A stretch of 64,000 bases of DNA, taken from contig CM057456.1 in the NCBI GenBank assembly GCA_016271365.2, positions 663,613,501 through 663,677,500 of the forward strand, given 5' to 3'. The position numbers and the translations under genes were made by a program. The notes beneath the pieces are model-generated. The model was not told the origin of the DNA. It was given only the letters and a program-made list of their open reading frames with translations, and did not search any database. Source of the DNA: Neoceratodus forsteri (Eukaryota; Chordata; Ceratodontiformes; Ceratodontidae). Numbering within the stretch: position 1 is the first letter of the stretch; each line of letters opens with the position of its first letter. Below, one piece after another: positions 45,850 to 58,284 of this stretch.

Positions 45850-46650
45850 TGGATGTGCAAGGTACAGAAGTGCAAGGTAATGCACCTGGGAAACAAAAAC
45901 CCAGGGGAAGAGTACACAATGGGGGGTGAGATACTAACAACAACAAAAATGGAAAGGGACCTGGGGGTAATCATATCAGATGACCTAAAGGTGGGCAAGC
46001 AATGTGAGAGGGCAGCAAGGAGGGCTGGGGGATACTGGGATGCATAGGAGAGGTCACCAGTAGAAAACTGGAAGTTATTATCCCTCTGCACAGACAGCTG
46101 GTCAGACCCCATCTGAGTACTGCGGCAGTTCTGGAGACCCAATCTCTGCAAAGACATAGACAGGATGGAAGCTGTCCAGAGGAGGGCAACTAAAATGGTG
46201 CAAGGTCTGCACCAGAAGACATATGAAGAGAGACTAAAGGAGCTTAATATGTATAGCCTCGAGGAAAGGAGGAGAGGGAGACATGATAGAAATGTTCAAG
46301 TACCTCAAGGGAATCAACAAAGTCCAAGAGGGTAGCATCTTTCAAAAAGAGTGTGCAAGAACAAGGGGCACAATTTGAAGATGGGGGCAGCTCAGAGGTA
46401 ATTTAAGGAAGTATTTTTTCACAGAGAGGGTTGTGGATGCACTGGAACGCCTTCCGAGGAGGTGTGGAGTCAAAACAGTGGTGGAATTCAAGCATGCATG
46501 GGACAGTCATAAGGCCATTCTAGGGGGTTGGGGCAGGAAGAAGTAGGCTGCTGGTTAACTAGGATCTGCAGCTTATCCAGTAGGTAGGGAAATGGGCAGA
46601 CTGGGTGGGCCAAGCGGTCCTTATCTGCCGTTAAATTCTATGTTTCTATG
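45850..46650 (+). mobile_element. CR1/L2 LINE 3' fragment
   Basis: Begins in the RT C-terminal region (CKVMHLGNKNPGEE, ERDLGVIISDDLKV), continues [20 protein letters not shown] and ends at CTTATCTGCCGTTAAATTC with TATGTTTCTATG. 5'-truncated, about 0.8 kb, with several frame breaks. Same subfamily as the nested 26336-26735 copy. Confidence 0.85.
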
Positions 46651-47150
46651 GAGTGATGGTGCATGATAGGCAGAACTAGAAGTGTGACTATGTGCCCTGG
46701 AATGGGCCATGCAATGCTGGAAGAGGCAGGACACAAAAGCATACCAGGAACACATATGGCTCTGGGATGGAGGAGATACAAAAAGAGGCAGCAGGTGATA
46801 TGGATTGCCAACAGCTAGGCCCACAAGAAGGCAACGGTGTGGTGCTGACACCTGGGAGCCTGGCACATGGCTTGATGAGGATCACAAGGTCATGGGTATT
46901 AAGGTGCAGCGGGCCAATATGGACATGATTGACATGGTGCCTGTTTCCAACAATGCTCCCATGCCACAGTTGTCCCCTGATCAGCTAGAGCCATTTGATC
47001 CATGGACTGTAGATGGAGAGTCAGAGGAGGCAGTGGGGAATGTGGAGGAGGAGGAGAACATGCCACTGCAAAAATGGTTCCAAATAAGCCCATGCGCCTG
47101 TAGTTTGTTGGTGGGTGCAGTTGGAGGATGCCAGTACCGAACTTACAACA
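46651..47150. other. Possible decayed coding remnant
   Basis: An open stretch (46805-47161, +) has an acidic segment (DPWTVDGESEEAVGNVEEEE) that may come from a Harbinger accessory protein. No domain can be assigned. Confidence 0.25.
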
Positions 47151-47359
47151 AAATAATTTAACTGCACTCCCAAGAGTCAGTAACATACGCAAACACAAAA
47201 CTGATGCTGAATTTCATTTTAATTGAGCTTGCATCGCTTGAATTCTGGACAAATACATAGGCAAAAATTACCCCAGTGCTTCGCCTTCTCAATAAGGCTT
47301 CATGAGGGGTTTTGCATTTGCCTATGTTACTGACTCTCAGGAGTGCAGTTAAATTATTT
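47151..47359. mobile_element. MITE with about 49-bp inverted repeats
   Basis: The left arm 47151-47199 (AAATAATTTAACTGCACTCC...) and the right arm 47311-47359 are reverse complements with about five mismatches around a 110-bp centre. The terminal AATTTAACTGC / GCAGTTAAATT leaves the target duplication ambiguous. Superfamily not assigned. Confidence 0.8.
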
Positions 47360-48289
47360 CACTGCACAAATAAGACAGACTACACACCTTTATACATATG
47401 GTGTGTATGCCTATCTGCAGGGCTCTCTGCAGGCTGTTGTGGACACTATGGCCACAGGTGAGGATTTGTATCTCCCCTTGATATATGTCCCACATGGCTT
47501 TTTTCATGTAGCGTTGCACATGGGTTGTATATCTGTAAACACTGTTCTGTGTTTGGGTTGTTGTTGCTGTTTATTTGGTAGTGTTACATCCTGGGTACAT
47601 AGTTTTGTTCTGTTTCTGCTGTTGCTGTCTTTCATTGTCTGTGTTTGTTGTGTTGCCGTCATGTTATGTATGCTTCAAAACATGTTCCTGGTTCTGCTCA
47701 GTATGGTGTCTGTCATTATTCCACTGTTCTGCTGTATGTGATGGGTAGCCACTTGCACAGCACACAAGTCCATGTGTGCTACAGAGATGTACTGCAGGCC
47801 ACTAGGGGCACTGCACCAGCAGGGTGACTGTGTGCACCACAGTGCTCTGCAGGATGCCACACATACAGTACATGCAGGCCTGGGAGGGGCCTCACATGCC
47901 AGTGTATTGCACTGCTTTGTACTTTGGTCATGCCCACGAAGGATGCTAGTCCCATACAAGAGAGACACACAGGTACCAGTGCTGAGCAAGTTCCTGGGAG
48001 TGTACACAGCTATGCTACACAACTTGGCTGCTGATGTCACAGTGACTGACTTTCTACTACACTGCTCAGTTCGCATACACTTCTAGTCCACTGTTTCCCA
48101 TATGGCGAGGCCAGCCTTCCTAGGGAGGCCCCACTCTGTTCCTAGCGAGGCTCCAGGATGCCTGACACTGTGTCATATTTCTGTGCTGTGTGGTAGACAT
48201 TGTGTGTGATTTTTCATTCAAAAGGTGATGGCAAGCACTGGGGTGGTGGTGCCTCTCTAAATAGTTACTGTTACTGGAAGAACTATAGA
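47360..48289. other. No recognised gene
   Basis: TG-rich. A frame at 47772-48086 contains AMLHNLAADV, which faintly recalls the Harbinger transposase C-terminus (ILHNxA), but nothing upstream supports it. Confidence 0.3.
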
Positions 48290-49800
48290 GAGCACTCACC
48301 CCTGCTGTGGAACCTCATGAAAACAAACTCTTTACACCAACTGTGCAGTTTCCATTTCTTTTATTCCATCTCCATAGTGCAGCAATAATATTACAGGTGC
48401 CAGCGGCCGTTGCTGACCACTGTTTTACGTTTCACCCACCCTAGTGAGCTTCCTCAGAGACTAAAGAGTCAAAATCAAAGTGCAGTTCATACACAGACAA
48501 TAAAAAAGACACATTGTGCATTTCAACCAATCATAGTGCAGTCAACTCAGTTTCATCCAGTCATTTAAAGCAGGTTCTTAGCCCTTTGAACTTTCTTAAA
48601 GGCATATTACCAAACAAGAGTACTCATCATAATACAGTTCATAAAATTATTTTTTCCTGTTGGAGGTACTTTCTTATCTAATCAGCAACTTAATGACCTT
48701 CAAAGTGCATGATGTCAAGCGTTCTGTTATCCAGACCCCTATATTAAAACAAGTCATCAAAATTGTAAAAGACTTTTTAACAACTTCAGATGCATTTCAA
48801 AAGCAGTAAACCCCACATACCGCACACCCCACTTTTTGTTATTTTATTTATATTTGCTGGGGGGATTGTCATTTCACAAGTACCTATATAAGGTTACTGT
48901 ACTTTGCTCCCCTCTTCTTAAGTAGTCATGGTGGGGGAGGGAGTTGGAAGAGAAGGAAAGGATGCTGGAGGGAACCAAAACGTTTTTACTGTCTTGCTAC
49001 TGATTTGTGTTTCCTGAAAAAATGTTTGACTTCTATTTTGTCATTTAACCCAGGGCTTCTCATAGCTCCCAGGTAAAAGAGTCATCTCTGTTCTTTCTTA
49101 TTGAGAACAGATTCCACTTCGCCACCTCGAACATTTTCTGGGACTGCTTCCAGGCTTATAGCTTTTACCTTGTGGTTTTGTTTGTCCTGTGACATTTCAA
49201 TATGCTGTACTGTAGCATATTCACAATTCTGGCTTCTAATTGCCAAAATATGTTCATTAAGCCTTAGTCTCAGCTTGCGCTTCATTCTTCCAATGTAAAA
49301 CTTCCCACAGGTACAATTTAATATGTACACTACAGCCTCTGTGTTACAGTTGCTGTAACCTCTAACCCTTTCTTCTTTACCTGTTCTGGGGTTTGTGACG
49401 GATGTAGCATTCTCCATAATGTGACATGTAGTGAGTGCATATCCCACGTGGTTTAGACACCCATTTTGCCCTAAACCTCCCATCCCTATGTTTAGGTATG
49501 TAACGTTGTTCCAGCCTATCCTTTAAGTTTGGTCACCTCCTATAAGATATTCTGAGGGGTTTCTCAAACAGGGGTGCCAGTGGGATAAGTCCTGTACGCA
49601 TGGATTGGTTCATTTTCACAATGTTTGTTAATTCCTTAGATCCACCTCCATAGGTGGTGACAAAGGTTATGGCTGGATCAACATCCTGCCCCTCTCTTGT
49701 TTTTTTGTTGATTGGGGTGCCTTGGGGTATTACATCAGCTGCAGTTTTGGCCCTCTCAGTATGTTTCACAATATTCTCTTTCCCTCAATTTGTTTGTCAG
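48290..49800 (-). mobile_element. Penelope-like retroelement 3' part
   Basis: Minus strand. An RT-to-endonuclease linker block at 49533-49769 has PAITFVTTYGGGSKELTNIV and RTGLIPLAPLFEKPLRISYRR-type wording, described in pieces. The GIY-YIG domain at 49082-49483 has VVYILNCTCGKFYIGRM, RLRLNEHILAIRSQN and a final VLNKKEQ. Downstream, the 3' region contains TCTGAGGAAGCTCACTAGGG and GGGTGAAACG (48423-48465, minus sense), a signature of Penelope-like 3' ends. The reverse transcriptase core is absent or beyond recognition. Confidence 0.75.
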
Positions 49801-49972
49801 TTCCTCTGCTCTGATTGGTATGTGATTAACTGAGGCATATTGACAGTGAATAATGTCTGGAGACTATTTATTTACATACTGGTGACCAGACAAGGGTCAC
49901 AGACACAAGGCTTATTACCTGCTGTAACCTGGGAGATGATACACAGAGTGATTGCACATCAGACGGCACAGT

Positions 49973-49981
49973 GGTGCAAAC
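49973..49981. repeat. 9-bp target duplication, left
   Basis: GGTGCAAAC, repeated at 50646-50654, flanks the 664-bp foldback element. Confidence 0.8.
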
Positions 49982-50645
49982 AGTACTGGGTGATAATATC
50001 ACAGACGAAATATCGCTGCAAATTACAAAGCAGGTTACACATCGCCGACGACAATGTCGGCATGGATGTATATCGCCCACCCAAATCCCGAGGACAGTGC
50101 ACAGCACGGCTCGGCAAGGTGCCGACCGTGACCCCAGCCCATTTACTGGTGCCCCAGGCACCGTACCCGTAGTCAGTCACAATATGATAGCCATCCCCCA
50201 CCAAAAAAACTCACCGCGATGCGGTAGACAACAGCCCTGGTGTCTAGCAGCTGGCCACTCCATTGAACGGACTGCATGGGCGTTTGGTGGAGCGGCCAGC
50301 CATGGCTGTGAGTGGAGGGCTGTGCTGGCCCACTGCCCGATGATGGGGTATGTTGGGAGGGTGCGGGGGGGGGTCTGCTAAACACCAGGGCTGTTGTCTA
50401 CCACATTGCGGTGAGTTTTTATATTGGGGGGGATGGCTATCACATTGTGGTTGGCTACAGGTACGGTGCCTGGGGCACCAGTTGGTGGGCTGGGATCACA
50501 GTCGGTACCTTGCCAAGCCATGCTGTGCACTGTCGACCGGGTTTGGGTGGGCGATATATATCTATGCCAACATTGTTGTCGGTGATGTGTAGCCTGCTTT
50601 GTCATTTGTGGAGATATTCCGTCCGCAATATTATCACCCAGTACT
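49982..50645. mobile_element. MULE-like foldback element, 664 bp
   Basis: The left arm 49982-50250 and the right arm 50375-50645 are reverse complements (about 270 bp each, roughly 85% identical by eye) around a 124-bp spacer. The ends are AGTACTGGGTGATAATAT at both termini. A 9-bp direct repeat (GGTGCAAAC) flanks it. Very long TIRs with 9-bp duplications are the hallmark of Mutator-like elements. It has no coding capacity. Confidence 0.8.
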
Positions 50646-50654
50646 GGTGCAAAC

Positions 50655-51065
50655 ATACAGGAACATTTGCATAATGTGAGAGATATCACTTGATGCATTA
50701 GGTTAGTGGCAGAAAAGTGCAAATATCAAGGCTGTACCCTAAGGCACCAGGAGCAGGTGCAGGAGTGAGCAACATGTACCCTGAAAAAGTGCTAAAGGGC
50801 AGGGTGAGAGTGAGCAGTGGTGGGGGGTTGCGATGATTACTTCAGAGAGATGTGACATGGACTGAGCCCGCAGGCTGCCCATGGAGATCAGCCAGTGAGG
50901 GCTAACATGGCTCTGATATTCAATAGAGTGGATCATGTTGTATACTCTGGGGTGTGGAGGTGGCAGGGAGGAAAACAACCTTGCATGAGATAAGACTATA
51001 CTGCACCTGCTAATCAGTGGCATTACAGTCATTCTTTGTGTACTGTGCACAGTATGATATTTTGC
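50655..51065. other. No recognised feature
   Basis: No domain or repeat assigned. Confidence 0.4.
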
Positions 51066-51325
51066 TTATGCAGCTCCCACCTTTTGGAATTCTCTATCCC
51101 ATCGGTTAAGGGAGTGCGCATCTGTGGAGGTATTTAAGAAGGGCTTAAAAACCTTTCTGTGGCATATAGCTTTTTTTGAGAACTGATTTTTTTTTTTTTT
51201 GGAATTGATTGTGATTTTCTCATTGTATTGTCTTTTAATGGATTTTTACATAACTGTTTTTAAATTGTTAGGCGCCTCGGATCTAGAAAGGCGCGTTATA
51301 AATAAAATTATTATTATTATTAATT
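51066..51325 (+). mobile_element. L2-type LINE 3' end
   Basis: Starts with the remnant of the last RT codons (CAGCTCCCACCTTTTGGAAT reads APTFWN; then EVFKKGLKTFL). It ends with GGCGCCTCGGATC...GAAAGGCGCGTTATAAAT and a (TTA)n tail. This is the common L2 terminal structure, also borrowed by many SINE tails. Confidence 0.75.
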
Positions 51326-52696
51326 CTGTGGGGGGGGCAAGATTATTCTCATGCAGAAGTGGCTCATGATCTGTTCCATGCCCTGGGGGAGGCTTCCAGT
51401 GGTATAGTCCAGTAACTAATGCTCTCGGCCATGTATGCCTTGTTCATCCAGGACCAAGATAGCAATGAATGTCATGTGGGTGTATGGTAACACATACTGT
51501 GATAGTGGTTGCTCACAAGTGCTGCAGTGGGGTCAGTCTTTGTTACCATAGTACTCCATGGCCTCCCACTTCCAACACACAAGTGTCGTGGTGATAACAG
51601 GTACACAGGGAAGGACTGTGAGGCTCTCAGAGGAGATGGAATGATGGGGGCATGCAGGAATAAGGCTTCTGTCTCTACTGGGGAGTAGCACTGCATACTG
51701 CATGCCTCTAAGAATGGCACTTCACTACCCCATTGCCCCTGGTCATCCCGGGGACATGCACATGAACCTAGTGGTTTTCCCTAGTTACTCTACCGTACTG
51801 CTAATGCCCCCTAACACATTGTTCAGTACATGTTTCCATGGGATTGTGTTGCTGGATCAGGCTAGCACATGTCAGACAGATAGTAGCTTGGTCACTCCAC
51901 ACAGCTGTAATGGCACATCATTCCATGGTGTACAGTTCTGGTGGTCTACTGGGATCCAGTCCACCTTTTCTCATTCTACCATGTATCTGGGTCTGTGCTG
52001 ACTGTGTATGTGGCATTTGTGACTGACAGATGGCTACCTCTGACCTGTTGTTGGTTGGATCACATGCAGTCCTCTGTTTGCTGTGGTCCATTGGCCTTTG
52101 CAACCTTTGTGTGGCAGACTGTGTATTGCTGGTTGTTGAGTCAGTTGCCATTCCTGACATGCCGCTGTCCTTAACTTTCCTCTCCCCTTTTTCTGTGGGG
52201 TGCATTTGTGGCTGTGGTGTGTTCCATTGCAGTGGTGTCCTAAGTGGGGACCCCTGGTTGCCATGGTGTTCCAACTGCTGACAACATGTCCCGGTAATGC
52301 ACTGGGACCCTGGCTTGTGGCAGCCTGGGGTTTCATAACCTGCTTGGTGCTGACAGTCTCACCTGTGGTGGTAATGAGTTTTGGAGCCAGCTGTGTGCTG
52401 ACAGCCTTTGTGCTGGTCAGACAAGGTAAAGGAAACCTGTTGGGTACAGGAGATCTGGGTCGGTGACAATGGGTTGTGCAGCCAGTTCCATGGTGGAGGT
52501 TTCAGTACTTGGACTGGGGACTGGGGCGTGCTTAGTGCTGATGGCCTGAGTTGTGCTGACACTGGGTTCTGGAGCTAGGTGATGTCCTGGGTGCTGGTCA
52601 GACTCATCACTGGAGACTGTTGGGTGCTGATAGCATGGGTCATGATGGCAGTGGTTTGTGGTGCCAACTGAGTGCTCAGGGCCTGAGTTGTGGTGG
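51326..52696. other. No recognised gene
   Basis: Short overlapping frames only. Composition is similar to Harbinger 4 interior. Confidence 0.3.
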
Positions 52697-52705
52697 CCCT
52701 GGATA

Positions 52706-53766
52706 GGGGTACATGACAATTTGCTCCCGCAAATTCTTCCCCTGTCAACTCGCTCCCAACAATCCACTCCCTGCACTTCTCGCTCCCTGCAAATTTACCC
52801 CCTGGCAACTCGCTCCCTCGGTCCTCCCTTCACCAATCAGCACAGTCTTGAATTTCAGTGCAGTGAGCTCATGCCTGGTCTAAACACAGCTGTGCATTAT
52901 GACCATGGTGATTACTGAGATCACATGGACTACAAGATGACACTAATAATAAAAAAAAAATCCCTGAACCGTCGGTTCCAGTACAAGAAGTTAGTAAGGG
53001 AATACATGAGCTGCAAGTGTTCATTCAGGTGACATAAAAATTTGACTGTGTGTGTGTGAATAAAAAAAGATTTGCAACACTGATGAGTAAAAAAGGGGTT
53101 CACGTATGTTACAGATACCCCAGTGTACACTCATAAATAACAGGGATTTTACGGATTTCAAAAAAAAAAGTCTAGAATCAGATCATTACATAGAAGTTCA
53201 TCTTAGAAAATTTAAAACTTCAACAAAAATACGGGTAATGACTATGTAGGAAAAACGTATGTGTCATTGTTCAACGAGAAGTTACATAAAGTCAGACAAG
53301 TTGATTCCCCTCAATAGGTCTCATCACTCTCACCTCCGTCCTAGAGCTGGCCATGACAGTACGGTAGGATTACCACATGGACTCATTCACTGTTGTCATC
53401 TTAAGCAAACGCTTTCTTAGCTTGCTCATTCATGAGAGTCACTGCCACCATCACCGTTAGTGCAACTAAAGTGAGTACATGCATCCAGGAAGTAAGGTAA
53501 GTGGAATTACTGGTGGACAACTCGGTGAAAACATTTTGATTAAAAAGAGGCTGTTAGCAAAGGAAAAACTGACAATATTTCTTTATTATAATAAAAAAAA
53601 AACTCCCTTCAATAGGTCGCATCACTCTCACCTATGTCCTAGAGCCGAGCAACCGAGGGAGTGAGTTGTCAGGGTGTGAATATGTAAGGAGCGAGAAGGG
53701 CAGGGAGTGAATTGTCGGGAGTGGATTGTCTGGGGATGAATTTCCGGGACTGAATTGTCATGCTCC
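52706..53766. mobile_element. MULE-like element, 1061 bp, repeat-built TIRs
   Basis: Flanked by the 9-bp direct repeat CCCTGGATA (52697-52705 and 53767-53775). TIRs of about 115 bp (52706-52825 and 53645-53766) are each built from seven tandem 14-16 bp motifs related to GACAAYTCRCTCCC and end in CCCTCGG. An internal phrase AATAGGTCYCATCACTCTCACC occurs twice (about 53313 and 53611). No transposase is seen, so it is non-autonomous. Confidence 0.8.
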
Positions 53767-54069
53767 CCCTGGATAGTGGTGCCTGTGGTGCACTGACAGA
53801 CCGGATTGTGGGTGCAATGGGGTCCTGGGGCTATTGGGAGCTGGTGGCCTGTGTGTGGTGTGGGTTTCTGTGTGCTGTGGAGCACTTGTTGAGGTTTGCT
53901 GTAGTACTGACTGCCAGTCACAGTGTATCCATGTCCACTGACTGCACCATATCCATGCCCACTGTGGCCTGTGTGGCCATATCCACTGGGACCACTGTAT
54001 TCATATCCAGTGGGGCTCCGGTATTCATAGCAAATGGATGCACTATCACCCTGGACACTTTATGCGAGT

Positions 54070-56880
54070 GTCATCTGTTCACTGCGCAGCTGCCTGCTGT
54101 GGGCAGTGAAGTGCCAGTTGCCTGGTTAAGTGCTATCCTGTCTGCCATATGCAGTGTGGCTGTGGCAGTGTTGTCCCGTTGCACAGGTGTTTTGCTTGTG
54201 GCATATTGCCTGTGAGATGGTATGTAGTGCACTAGCGATGGCAGTGCTAGTATTTGTCTGCTCATGTTGTTATGCAGTATTGTACTCCCAGCATTGTTGT
54301 CATGTGATCTAGTGTCTCCGTATGGCTCTGTGTACACACATGGATCCCATGCAGTATGGCAGTGACAGCTGCTTGGCAAGTTGCACTCTGTCATACCCCA
54401 CTCGTTTCCTTCATATGGCTTGTGGTGTGCCACACTGGCAATGTGGTATTCCTCCACAGTGCCACGTATTCCTATTATCTCCCTTCTCATTGCCTGCTTG
54501 GTGTTGAGTACATTCTGGCAATATCGACCCAGATCATCATCCTGCATGGTTTCTGTTGTCACCTCCTCTGCGGGCTGCTGCAAAGCCACCTCCTGCTATT
54601 TTTTTCAACCTCATTGGGCTGAGATCTTGGTCGATGTTGGCATGGATTGTGTCTCTGATGTCTGTGTCTGACCCCCTCACTGGTGTCTTGTGTGCCCATT
54701 GTGTGTCCATGACTGTTGGTGTAGTGGTGTGTCACCTCTGGGCATTCACTATGGCCTCTGCTTTCAAACTCCTGCCTATGCTCAGCCACCATGCAGCCAG
54801 TGCTGTCTGAGGCTTCTGTCCCTGTTTCCTCCATCTTCTCTCCAAAGTGATGCTGTTGTTGAGAGGCGTCTGCAGTGCCAGGAGGTGCAGTTCCTGTTTG
54901 TTCACTGAAGGTATCTGTGGGCACAAAACATGTCCATTGTTACATGATGTGTTGCTTAGTCATATCACTATGTCAGTGTCCCTTGTGTGCCATGCATGTT
55001 GTTGCATTATCTGTATACCACCTGCAAGCTGGTTGCAACCACCATCACATAGTGCAGGTTGTCGTGTGCCACAGCTGATCTGCAGTGTTGCTTGGCAGAT
55101 CTGTCCTGTCCTGTGTACAGTTTGATGCTTTGCATGTGTCTGCAATGGTGCCCTGCATGTCCTGGGCTGTCAGGGTAACAGCATCATTATGATTTGACTG
55201 CACCCACCCCCAGCTGTACTGATTCTGTTCATCTGCACACACGGTGCTATGATGTGTATATGTATGCACTGCGTTGTGGCTACCTGTGTGCAGGCTGCTA
55301 GCAGGGTTTGGGACCAGTGGGGCGAGGAGCAGTGTCATCAGCCTGGGGGTGGCCTGGGCAACAATGACAATGCCAGGGGGACTGTTGTGTGGCCTTCTCA
55401 TAGCACCTCTGACATCAGGTACATGTGTTTAGACTGCACCGGTGGGGTTGTGGGGGAAACCAGATACCACTGGTGGCGTGGCTTTTTGCAGGGTGGTATG
55501 CCATGACTGCACAGGGTTACACTCCCCCTCTCCCCACACTCACTGAGTGTTTTCACTCATGACAGCCACCGTTTGTTTGCAGCATTTCTACCCTGTGAAA
55601 TAACCCTTTCCTCTAATACCTGACAGTAGCATCCTGTGTCTCATTGATGCCACCCTGATGGCCAAGTCCTTCAAGGTATATTGTGCACTCTTACCTCAGG
55701 CTGCAGCCCATGACCAAACACCCCACCCTCAACATTTTTCAGGCCTGTACATACCACACTTCTGCTGCCCCCCCAGGCTACAAGATAGAGCTTGCTATGT
55801 GCTACCTTGTAGTGCACATGCTGCATGTTACAGCAGCAGGAGTTGTTCCAGTACCTGTTGTCTGCAGTACTGTTCATCGGGCAACATTCTCAGCATACAC
55901 ATATGCCAAGATGTGTTCCTGCATTCCTGACCCATGATACAGGACTGTGACATATGTCACAATGTGCACTCCCCATGCCATGGCTACCATGGAGCCTTCA
56001 ATAACTTTGTATAGTGTTGTGCTGTGTATCTGCTTACTCGTGTGCCTGACACATCCATACGCATCAACAGTATGACACTAGCATGTACAGTCACCAGGTG
56101 CCTTTGATGGCAGTGTGTTACAGCAGTTGCCTGTGGTGGTACTGTTTAATGCCATGAGTTACTACTTACAACCATTATAAGCATCTGTGGTGTTCACTGT
56201 GTGCACTATGTGTATCTTCATATACTAAGCACATACCTTGCCCTGCCTCTTTGACTGTCAGGCATTCATGAGATACTTTGCATATATGATGACCATTTTC
56301 CAGCACACAGCTGATGTAGGACAGGCCCCTGTGGTATTTTCATTATTTCCACGTCTGCTTGGGCCTGGCACTCCCACATCTACTGTGGTAGAGACCTGCC
56401 ATTCTAGCTCATCCTGTTGTGGCGATAATGCCAGATACATACCTGCAGAAGTCTATATCTGAAGAGGTCCAGGTTACTGTCTCCCTCGACTGTGCATATA
56501 ATCAGATGTGCCACCACACGCTGTTCCTGGCTTTTCTGGGGCATCACTTGGCTTGGTGCACCTCAAGCTGCAGTTGTACAGTGTCTGTTGTGGTCCATCT
56601 TCTCCTTTGACCTCTACCTGAAATCATGGTACCTTTTCTGCTGTTCCCTTATGCTGCGCCTTACAGGGCCTACAATGTAGACCCTAGTGGCCACCTCATC
56701 CCAGGCCTGTTCCCTGTGGTCCCACAGCTCCTTGTCCCCACCTCTGGCTAGCAGCAGGGCAACTTGAGTATCTTCCTCCCCATGAGGATGTCAATTTCTG
56801 CAAAGTTTTATTTTTGTGCTGGTATTTGCCTGACCTTGCTTCCATTCTTCAATTGTCATTTCTTCTGCCATGTTTTGTGT
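54070..56880 (-). pseudogene. Harbinger-4 Myb/SANT-like gene, decayed
   Basis: Minus strand. A SANT-like domain lies at about 56600-56800: LWDHREQAWDEVATRVY, then RRSIREQQKRYHDF. Its tryptophan and terminal RYHDF spacing matches Harbinger accessory proteins. A later exon starts at about 54924 after GTGCCCACAG with DTFSEQTGTAPPGTADASQQ, and further codons (54450-54589) have ALQQPAEEVTTETMQDDDLG. Stops occur between the blocks. No transposase was recognised nearby. Confidence 0.5.
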
Positions 56881-57045
56881 CACTTTTTATTATCACAACT
56901 TCCATCATTTTCACCCCATGCATCATATTTATGGTGCAGTGGATGTCTTGCATCATTTTAGGGGACTTTGCCACTGACTGCCTTAGTTGCAAAACCTAGT
57001 GCACAGTATTTATCACACCTGGCAAGGTGGCTTTTTGGCACATCT

Positions 57046-57083
57046 TGCGTCAGTCTAAGGGCCCTTTGAAAATCCAGCCCCTG
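57046..57083 (-). repeat. Harbinger-4 terminal sequence
   Basis: On the minus strand GGGGCTGGATTTTCAAAGGG. It shares GRTTTTCAAAGG with the proposed left end of Harbinger 2 at 13500-13518. The SANT gene points inward from this end. The other end was not found. Confidence 0.5.
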
Positions 57084-57793
57084 GTTTCTGAGTGTTCATG
57101 CTAGATTTGAACCTATGGCCCATTGTGAGTAATCAGACTGGGCATTATTAAAGCACACACAGAGCTTGGCTTGTTATAAACTGTTGACGTTCATACTATC
57201 ACAAGCATTTGCAGTCCAGAGACCACATATTTCATTAGTAAATCAGGAGATATTTCATTCACTGTGCCACTTCTGTGTGACCACAGGCTACATACTGTAT
57301 AATGCTAAACTACTGGAATCCCAGTTCCTAGCAAGCATTTATATCACTGTACAGGCTGGACCCTCTGAGGGTGAATGGAGGGCATGTTTGCCCACTCGCA
57401 CTCCCTCAGACCCCTGACAACATGTCCCCCTTGTGTTCTGAGGTGTAGACTCTTTCGTATTTCCACTACTGGTGATTGTAAAGATCCTTTTCTAATGAGG
57501 CATCCTCCTTGTACCACTGGCTGTGCAAGTCTTGTTGGGAATTAAAGACCAGAGAAGTTTAAGCAAAGCAGTTGGGGCTTATAATCCTTCACTTGCACTG
57601 ACCTCCCACCAACTTCCAAGCAGGAAAAGTAGAGAGAAGGCTCCCTAAAAGTTAAAAGGCAACATTTGTTTCAGGCTAATATTTGTTTTAAATAAAGGTT
57701 CTTTGTAAATGTTGGTTTTTGGTGCAACTAGTGAGATGAAAAGACAACAGCACTCAACTACAGATGAGGGGAGATGGACAGACTGGCACGCAT
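57084..57793. other. No recognised feature
   Basis: No domain or repeat assigned. Confidence 0.4.
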
Positions 57794-58284
57794 TAAACAA
57801 ACATTTGTCAATGCCGAATGTTATCTTGCTGACATTGACTTTGGTAGTGCAGGAGTTAGAGAGATGCATGATAGGAATGGCAGTGAAGTACTGAACTGAC
57901 GCCAACCCCACCCCCCATGCTACAGAGACTGATAGGCATTGAGATGTGCCTTTGGGATATCGGCCATAATGCTCATGCCATTTCACCTCACTCTACCATG
58001 CAGACACTGACAAGAGTCGCAGTGTGCCTTGGGGCCTTTGGGCCTTACGCTCACCCCATTCCATAAGGAAATACACAGCAATTGGTGCAGTATAGAAGAA
58101 TGGGGTGAATGCTGGAGCCAAAGAGCCCAAGGCATACCTCGATGCCTGTCACTGGCTGCAGGGTGGCGGTGGAATGGCCTGAGCTTTAGAGCTGACAATC
58201 CCAAGTCACACCCCTGAAGCCTGTCAGTCTCTACAGGGTGGGGCATTATGGTTGGAAACCCTAATGCCCTGGGCATTTGTTGGT

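Noticed and set aside
47772..48086. Harbinger transposase C-terminus (AMLHNLAADV)
   Set aside because: One ten-residue resemblance, with no DDE motifs upstream on the same strand.
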